From a virus, in the IMG/VR virus record IMGVR_UViG_3300044834_000100, positions 1-33,302 of that record: DNA of 33,302 bases; one strand, given 5' to 3'. The first letter of the stretch is position 1; each line of letters begins with the position of its first letter. The translations under genes and the position numbers were made by a program. Of the stretch, positions 28,563 through 33,302 are shown one piece after another. The notes below the pieces were generated by a model. That model was not told the DNA's origin. It did not search any database and worked only from the letters and a program-made list of their open reading frames with translations.

Positions 28563-29888
28563 ATGTCATCCATTCAGTTTGATGGAACGGAGATACTAAA
28601 CTCCACGTACATGCCGCAATTTGTAAAACACGAAACGGCGCCTGGACGCGAACTTATAAGCGTTCCGCTCGCGCGTGAGGACGGCGAAGTTTTGATCGCT
28701 ACGCGCTACGGCAAGAAGGTTATCCAATTGCGCGGGACCTTGCGGGCGAATACCGAAGCCCTCCTGGACACCGCCATCGACAATTTCAAAGAGTTGTTCT
28801 CCCGGCCAGAAAAGAACCTGGACATATCATGGGCTGGCGGCACGTTACGCTTCGTAGCTACGTGCAGCTCACATGAATTCGATCGCGACCACTACCACTT
28901 GAGCATCGTTCCGTGGTCTGCAGAGTTCGTTGTTTCTTCTGGAGTAGGGAAGGATACCTCAACGACACTCGCTGAGAATGAGGAAGCTCTCACGACCTCA
29001 GACGGCGTTAATCCCGGGATCTTCATCGCTGAATCGACATTTACCCTCAGCGGAAGCAAGGCACCTGCGCCCGTCATCACATTAGAAATCGTCAATGCCG
29101 ACGCCAATGTGCTGGGATTTGAGTACAAGAACGATGATACCGGAGAACGGATCATCGTGACCCGCGATGTCGATTGGGACGCCGCGGCCGGAAAGTCAGT
29201 CGTCATCGATTGCGAGCAGAAGCGCGTCACCGACAACCTGTCCTCGACAGACCAAGTTGAAGGCACGTTTCTCGGAACATTCCCGCGCTTCGGTGTGGGA
29301 ACCAACAACGTTATCATCCGCACCGGCGGCATCGTAAATCAGGAATCGGACGAGCTCTCGATTCCCTATCCTGCGGCCACGGATGCGGTTTTCTTTTCCA
29401 GCACAGCGATCAGATACGGCATCAGTTTTGTCGTTCCGTATAGTGATGCAGGTTTCAGCACGATAGCGCTTGGTCTCTCCAAAAATGGCACTCCGACTTC
29501 TATTGCCAACGCGACCATATACACAGACGACGGCGGAGAACCCTCGGCGACAAGCATTGCCATCTTCGATATCAATCAGTCCGATGTACCGTCGTATCCT
29601 ACGTACGAATACGTGCAAACGACCGCCAATGGAGGGGCTTTCTCGCTAGAGGGAGGCCGGCGCTATTGGCTGGTACTCTCCGTGCAAGCCGGTACGGGTG
29701 CAAACCGCTTCATATGGAACACCGATAGCACGATCGGCTATCCGCGCGGCTCCTCGGTCGTCTCTACCGACAGCGGGTCGACGTGGACCGCTGACACCGG
29801 CATTCCTGCATTCAAAATCTACTCAGGCGGCGGACCGGGGAGCATGGAGCTGCTTCACACGGTCGCCTATACCAAAACCTACCTCTAG
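28563..29888 (+). CDS. Distal tail (Dit-like) protein with C-terminal beta domain
   Basis: 441 residues. N-terminal 1-125 match distal tail proteins by pattern and order: MSSIQFDGTEILNSTYMPQF, REDGEVLIATRYGKKVIQLR, EALLDTAIDNFKELFSRPEK (RGTL-type strand, helix, then a beta sheet). 130-235: IFIAESTFTLSGSKAPAPVI. 250-441: a beta-sandwich with SALG-like and SSVVSTDSGSTWTADTG motifs, a pattern of carbohydrate-binding modules, so it may contact the host surface. It follows the tape measure gene, as Dit does. Confidence 0.65.
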   Translation: MSSIQFDGTEILNSTYMPQFVKHETAPGRELISVPLAREDGEVLIATRYGKKVIQLRGTLRANTEALLDTAIDNFKELFSRPEKNLDISWAGGTLRFVATCSSHEFDRDHYHLSIVPWSAEFVVSSGVGKDTSTTLAENEEALTTSDGVNPGIFIAESTFTLSGSKAPAPVITLEIVNADANVLGFEYKNDDTGERIIVTRDVDWDAAAGKSVVIDCEQKRVTDNLSSTDQVEGTFLGTFPRFGVGTNNVIIRTGGIVNQESDELSIPYPAATDAVFFSSTAIRYGISFVVPYSDAGFSTIALGLSKNGTPTSIANATIYTDDGGEPSATSIAIFDINQSDVPSYPTYEYVQTTANGGAFSLEGGRRYWLVLSVQAGTGANRFIWNTDSTIGYPRGSSVVSTDSGSTWTADTGIPAFKIYSGGGPGSMELLHTVAYTKTYL

Positions 29889-29890
29889 CT

Positions 29891-31099
29891 ATGGCTGCAT
29901 CGACGGAAAAGACGCTCTTGGCCCAGGTGTATTCCCCAGCCGGAACTTTCATCAAGACATGGAGCGAAATCACATTCAGAGGCTTTACGGCCCAGCTCAA
30001 TAGCGGTCCCGGCGAATGTATCGTCACCCGAGCAGTCCCGTTCGATTATGACGGAGGCGATTTGCGCGAGGGGAACGAGGTACGGCTCACTGTCACCGAC
30101 CGGGATACAAGGGATTTCACCGACGAGGGCGAATTCAACGTCGGCACCATATACCGCGGCTACATCTCTCTTATCGAAAGGGAAATCGACGCTCAGTCAG
30201 AGGTCGTCACCGTTCACCTCCTTGGCTACTACACACTTCTGTCCCTCGACGTTTTGAAGAACGGATCGCAGACAACACTCTACTCCAAATCGACGACCGG
30301 CCTTTCGACGACATCAGGCGATCTTAATCCGACGGACGTTGGCCTGATGGCTCGCGCGGTGATTGATCGATTTAATGCCGAGACAACGTCGTCACGCATC
30401 TCATACGAAGCCGCGGACGTGCCCAACACGGGCACCAATGCCACGTATATATTCGAGCAAAAGACATATCGGGAGGCGATCGATAAGCTCAAAGAACTCG
30501 CGCCTGAGAATGTCTATTGGTACGTTGACGAAATTGGGCGCTTCTCATTCAAGGAAATTCCCGCAACCCCAACCCACACCTTTATATTCGGCCGGCACTT
30601 CACTCGCGTGCGCGTAGAACGGTCCCTGGAGACAGTTCGTAATGTTCTGCTCCTCTGGGATGGCGCCAGTACATATAAGTCCTACACCGACACAGGTTCG
30701 ATAGCCCTCTACGGGCGTCGAGTGGCCAGGATAAACGACTTCGGTTCAAGCAATGTAAATGCCATGGCAGCGCTGGCGGCCAAGTTTCTCGCAGAGAATA
30801 AAGAGCCCGGCTCCAAGCTCATTTGCACGATCCTCGACAATAACAACGTCCGGGATATGGGCTACGACATCGAGAGCATACGACCGGGGGACACATGCCG
30901 GCTCTTGGGCTTCAGCTCCGAGCTGTCCGACATATTCCGCGACAACATGCTCATCACCCGTGTGAACTACACGCTTGAGGCGGTCGAAATTGAGGTTGAG
31001 CTGGTGAAGAGCGGTCTCTTGGACGTACAGGCTCGTCAGAGCCGTGAGATCAGCGATATCAGCAGCGGTGGATTGGGCATTCCCACCACGTATTCGTAA
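29891..31099 (+). CDS. Tail hub / Tal-like baseplate protein
   Basis: 402 residues, 2 nt after the Dit-like gene. All-beta then alpha/beta sequence: FRGFTAQLNSGPGECIVTRA, VTVHLLGYYTLLSLDVLKNG, YREAIDKLKELAPENVYWYV, DEIGRFSFKEIPATPTHTFI, then LIRV-type hub strands and ISDISSGGLGIPTTYS at the end. The layout with DEIGRFSF resembles siphovirus tail-associated hub proteins that close the tail tube. No peptidase or fibre domain at the C-terminus, in line with adhesins being encoded elsewhere. Confidence 0.65.
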   Translation: MAASTEKTLLAQVYSPAGTFIKTWSEITFRGFTAQLNSGPGECIVTRAVPFDYDGGDLREGNEVRLTVTDRDTRDFTDEGEFNVGTIYRGYISLIEREIDAQSEVVTVHLLGYYTLLSLDVLKNGSQTTLYSKSTTGLSTTSGDLNPTDVGLMARAVIDRFNAETTSSRISYEAADVPNTGTNATYIFEQKTYREAIDKLKELAPENVYWYVDEIGRFSFKEIPATPTHTFIFGRHFTRVRVERSLETVRNVLLLWDGASTYKSYTDTGSIALYGRRVARINDFGSSNVNAMAALAAKFLAENKEPGSKLICTILDNNNVRDMGYDIESIRPGDTCRLLGFSSELSDIFRDNMLITRVNYTLEAVEIEVELVKSGLLDVQARQSREISDISSGGLGIPTTYS

Positions 31100-31101
31100 G
31101 G

Positions 31102-31107
31102 TACAAT
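31102..31107 (+). promoter_or_regulatory. -10 element (TACAAT) of the lysis genes
   Basis: TACAAT, 7 nt (TTCATAT), ATG 31115. It would give the lysis genes their own leaderless transcript. Confidence 0.6.
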
Positions 31108-31114
31108 TTCATAT

Positions 31115-31393
31115 ATGGCAGAACCCACAGACTTCGTTCAGTACCAAAGCGATCACGATGTTCTTATTGAGTTGCGCACTGAAATGCGCGGGGTACGCGA
31201 CGACGTCAAAGACATCAAGACCAACACTGTCGCGCGCATCAGCTCACTTGAATCGGACCGTGTGAGCAAGGACGACATGAAAACGCTCGAAGACGACATC
31301 CAGAGCTTAAAGCTGTGGCGCTCCACGCTCGTCGGGGCGTGGGCCGTTTGTACCCTTGCCCTGATACCGCTCGCCTTCGCCTATTTCACATGA
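31115..31393 (+). CDS. XhlA-like membrane-anchored protein (lysis region)
   Basis: 92 residues: a coiled coil (about 12-65; ELRTEMRGVRDDVKDIKTNT, SLESDRVSKDDMKTLEDDIQ) followed by one C-terminal transmembrane helix (68-90, VGAWAVCTLALIPLAFAYF). This is the layout of XhlA-type and hemolysin-like proteins encoded beside endolysins. Stop overlaps the endolysin ATG (ATGA), so the two are translationally coupled. Confidence 0.75.
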   Translation: MAEPTDFVQYQSDHDVLIELRTEMRGVRDDVKDIKTNTVARISSLESDRVSKDDMKTLEDDIQSLKLWRSTLVGAWAVCTLALIPLAFAYFT

Positions 31394-32055
31394 AACGCAC
31401 TGACTTCCTCATCGCCCTCAAAAGTCCCCTCCCGAACGCCATTCTTAAAGAGTACCCGGCCGGCAACGTCATGCAGCTTTGGGGCGAGAACCCCGAACTC
31501 TACTCAGCCGGGATGGACAGCTTCCATGTCCACCTGGGCGGCCACATGGGCGTAGACATCGCCACCTTCCACCGAGATCCCGTATACGCCGCTCATGAGG
31601 GCATGGTGGTCATCGTCAATGGCTCAGACCGCACCCGGCAGGGCGGCTTGGAGGTTTGGATCACCTCACCCGAGCTGGACGGCGAGGAGCCCGGGAATTC
31701 GCGCATACAGACCGTGTACTGCCACCTGGACGAGATAGCCGTGAAGCTCGGCCAAACAGTCAGCCAAGGGGATTTGATCGGTTACGAGGGCAATACGGGC
31801 ATGGTCATATCCGGCGGCAAGCGCTTCTGGGGGAACGCTCCGCAGGGCGTTGGCACCCACCTTCATTTCGGGCTGTACGAGGATATTAAGCGGAATGGCA
31901 CCTGGGAGCGCCGCTACCACAACCCGCTGCGGGATTCGGTCGATCCGCTGCCCTACATCAGCGAGACAGCGGAAAATCCCCTGGGCAACCTCGCCGGGCT
32001 GTCTGTCGTGCTGAAAAACATCGCCAAATATCTCAGCACACTGCGTTGGTCCTAG
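31390..32055 (+). CDS. M23 (LytM-type) peptidoglycan endopeptidase, endolysin
   Basis: 221 residues from ATG 31390, overlapping the XhlA-like stop; a longer reading from 31315 runs through that gene and is rejected. Zinc-site residues H52 and D56 in HMGVD, and H157/H159 in HLHF; H112 lies in YCHLDE. These are the M23 family motifs. No signal peptide, so release needs the holin encoded next. Cleaves peptide crosslinks of peptidoglycan at lysis. Confidence 0.88.
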   Translation: MKRTDFLIALKSPLPNAILKEYPAGNVMQLWGENPELYSAGMDSFHVHLGGHMGVDIATFHRDPVYAAHEGMVVIVNGSDRTRQGGLEVWITSPELDGEEPGNSRIQTVYCHLDEIAVKLGQTVSQGDLIGYEGNTGMVISGGKRFWGNAPQGVGTHLHFGLYEDIKRNGTWERRYHNPLRDSVDPLPYISETAENPLGNLAGLSVVLKNIAKYLSTLRWS

Positions 32056-32056
32056 C

Positions 32057-32106
32057 GTCTCGGCTTCTCTGTTGAGGGAGAGGCCGGGACGGTGGCACCA
32101 ACCACC
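32057..32106 (+). promoter_or_regulatory. Two hairpins between endolysin and holin genes
   Basis: GTCTCGGCTTCTC (32057-32069) pairs with GAGAGGCCGGGAC (32078-32090), with two G-U pairs. GGTGG (32091-32095) then pairs with CCACC (32102-32106). No T-run follows, so an mRNA processing or translational control element for the holin is more likely than a terminator. Confidence 0.4.
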
Positions 32107-32128
32107 TTATCAATTAGCCCTTCAATCT

Positions 32129-32413
32129 ATGGAATTGCTATTTCTCGCCCTGCCGTTCGTCACGTCGTCACTGATGTTCTTTTATAAAAAGGTCGCCACG
32201 CTCAGCATGTTCGATAATGGCGCCGCAGCCCGCCCGTGGCTCCGAGCCCTGCTGATCCTCACGTCGGTAGCTGGCGTCGTCGCTACGGCCCTTTTGAATG
32301 GCCAGCCGCTCAATCCGGACAGTATCTCCACGCTTGTACAGTTGCTCTTCGGAACGGCCGCTAATGCCTACCTGTCTCACGCGTTCTACCGGAGCGTCAC
32401 GCCAACGGAATAG
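32129..32413 (+). CDS. Holin-like small membrane protein
   Basis: 94 residues from ATG 32129; an upstream in-frame start would lie in the hairpin. Hydrophobic spans at about 1-19 (MELLFLALPFVTSSLMFF), 37-56 (LRALLILTSVAGVVATALL) and possibly 65-85. Size, spans and position after an endolysin indicate a holin. T at -1 of the ATG, no SD. Last gene of the late region; terminator follows. Confidence 0.65.
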   Translation: MELLFLALPFVTSSLMFFYKKVATLSMFDNGAAARPWLRALLILTSVAGVVATALLNGQPLNPDSISTLVQLLFGTAANAYLSHAFYRSVTPTE

Positions 32414-32428
32414 TCTCGCAGCCAGAGC

Positions 32429-32456
32429 AAGCGGCATCGTGGAAGGTGCCGCTTTT
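32429..32456. terminator. Intrinsic terminator of the late region
   Basis: AAGCGGCA (32429-32436) pairs with TGCCGCTT (32447-32454), followed by TTTT; AGCAA/TTGCT extends the stem outside. Lies between the convergent holin and DUF805 genes. Confidence 0.85.
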
Positions 32457-32489
32457 GCTTGTCCAGCCCGGCTCACGTCTTAACGCAGC

Positions 32490-32858
32490 TCACACCTTCT
32501 GACGGTCTTCTTTATCCCGGTCAGGAAGGGCACCAGCGATCACATATGTGGCGAGTCCAAAACCTGGGAACAACACCCACAATGATAACCATCGGGAACG
32601 GCCGGCATCATGAAAGCGCTTTACCAAGGAAGCCAGCAGTACCCACTGCGCGACCAGGAAGACGACTACAGACCCCAGCGGCAAGAACCGATACGTTAAC
32701 GGCATACCAAACAACAGAAAAAGGAATGCACCAACTACTCGCACCCAATATTCTTTGATGTTGTATCTGCCTGTAAAATCTAAAGACTCGCCTCCGAATA
32801 TGAGCAATCCAATAAGAGCTACAACGCTCGGACCGAAGAATTCAAACCATTGTTGCAT
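32490..32858 (-). CDS. DUF805 family membrane protein
   Basis: 122 residues, minus strand, GAGAGG a few nt before the ATG. Four hydrophobic spans and the DUF805 signature KRFHDAGRSRWLSLWVLFPG (R.hD.grS.w). Family of small inner-membrane proteins of unknown function, common in proteobacterial chromosomes and prophages. It follows the cut gene 32875-33178 by 16 nt on the same strand. Host gene or moron at the right end of the element. Confidence 0.8.
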   Translation of the reverse strand: MQQWFEFFGPSVVALIGLLIFGGESLDFTGRYNIKEYWVRVVGAFLFLLFGMPLTYRFLPLGSVVVFLVAQWVLLASLVKRFHDAGRSRWLSLWVLFPGFGLATYVIAGALPDRDKEDRQKV

Positions 32859-32874
32859 GGCGCCCTCTCAATCC

Positions 32875-33178
32875 TTACGCTTTCTGGCTAGAGCCTTTGT
32901 ATTCACGATCAATCACCGGTTTGGACACCGCTTCCAGTTCACTAGAAAAATCTTGGAGCAGTTTTCCTACGCGATCACGCTGGGCTTCAAACGTGCCGTG
33001 GTCCCACAAATCCCATCTCATTTCTTTATATAGCTTATTAGTTTCTTCATCCATATTTCGCGATGGTTCGTTTGCTTCCTCGGCTAGCATTTGTGCTGCC
33101 ACTTCGATATGACGACGGGCCTGATGCAGTTTCATGAAGGTCGTCTCTATCTGTGGACCGAATAATGCCATACACCGT
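32875..33178 (-). pseudogene. Gene cut at its 5' end by an IS3-family element
   Basis: The minus-strand reading frame retains about 100 residues (RCMALFGPQIETTFMKLHQA then RRHIEVAAQMLAEE and a basic/acidic helical end, PVIDREYKGSSQKA). Upstream the frame runs into sequence that looks like the left end of the IS (from about 33179), so the first codons are lost or replaced (MRSDSNSAW-type residues are IS-derived). Helical hypothetical protein; no function assigned. Confidence 0.55.
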
Positions 33179-33302
33179 TGACCTGCCACTGAGCTTTTCC
33201 TCCACGCGGAGTTAGAGTCCGACCTCAAAAAGGGGACGGACGATGAAGCGGATCAGGTTCACCGAAGAGCAGATCATTGCGGTTCTGCGCGAGCACGAGG
33301 CC
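33179..33302 (+). mobile_element. IS3-family insertion sequence, left end only
   Basis: TGACCTGCC at 33179 has the TG start typical of IS3 elements, followed by an IS-like terminal region rich in TTTTCC and AAAAAGGGG. The OrfA gene starts at 33243. The right end lies beyond the window. The exact left boundary is inferred. Confidence 0.6.
33243..33302 (+). CDS. IS3-family transposase OrfA, 5' part
   Basis: First 20 residues (MKRIRFTEEQIIAVLREHEA), the standard opening of IS407/IS1400-type OrfA, with the first helix of the helix-turn-helix. GGGGAC lies about 7 nt upstream as SD. The gene continues outside the window; OrfB, made by frameshift, would follow. Confidence 0.9.
   Translation, partial: MKRIRFTEEQIIAVLREHEA

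Noticed and set aside
32057-32090. Intrinsic terminator after the endolysin gene
   Set aside because: Stable hairpin but no T-run follows; the holin gene would be cut off.

Overview
The window is most of a temperate, long-tailed (siphovirus-like) phage or phage-like integrative element, read almost entirely left to right. It opens exactly on the first codon of a tyrosine integrase and ends in the first codons of an IS3-family transposase. Base composition is fairly GC-rich by eye. A DUF3768 gene, Sec-exported small proteins, a DUF805 gene and the IS3 OrfA type fit a proteobacterial host, most likely an alphaproteobacterium; this is inference from gene families. The late module could come from a different lineage (see below). 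The host chromosome is not seen on the left, so the attachment sites cannot be defined.

Layout. (1) 1-7.4 kb, early/mobility module: integrase, AlpA-like regulator, a TraD/VirD4-type coupling ATPase with a zinc-finger N-terminus, a replication-relaxation-like protein, an AT-hook micro-protein, a divergent small gene, a CHC2-type zinc-finger primase-like protein, DUF3768 and three small unknowns. Most of these starts have clear Shine-Dalgarno (SD) sites, and several are masked by RNA hairpins. (2) 7.5-10.7 kb, accessory segment: a NinG-like HNH protein, two small exported Cys-rich proteins on the minus strand, a broken KhpA-like KH-domain gene, a BamE-like lipid-free membrane protein, a 54-residue basic protein, an exported coiled-coil protein and a minus-strand membrane moron. 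(3) 10.7-18.6 kb, packaging and head: small and large terminase, a fused portal/MuF protein, a minus-strand membrane/coiled-coil moron, Mu-I-like protease with nested scaffold, decoration protein, major capsid. (4) 18.6-23.4 kb, a run of beta-rich, glycine-rich and 18-residue-repeat virion proteins. (5) 23.4-32.4 kb, head-tail connector, tail completion, tail tube, frameshifted tail chaperones, tape measure, distal tail, hub, XhlA-like protein, M23 endolysin and holin, closed by a terminator. (6) 32.5-33.3 kb, minus-strand DUF805 gene and a gene cut by an IS3 element.

How it works together: the integrase and AlpA-like protein would handle integration and its control; the coupling ATPase, replication-relaxation-like protein and primase-like protein look like a DNA replication/mobilisation set borrowed from conjugative elements although no secretion channel or HUH relaxase is present; the right-hand 22 kb builds a Mu-type head (portal, MuF, protease I, gpG-like) on a non-contractile tail.

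The most unusual signal is in gene starts. From about 9.4 kb onward virtually no gene has an SD. Instead at least ten starts (one a pseudogene) lie 6-8 nt after a TACAAT/TATGAT-type -10 hexamer, exactly where transcription would begin, implying leaderless mRNAs, and 22 of 26 late ATGs are preceded directly by T. The left module looks different, which suggests a mosaic of two translation-initiation styles.
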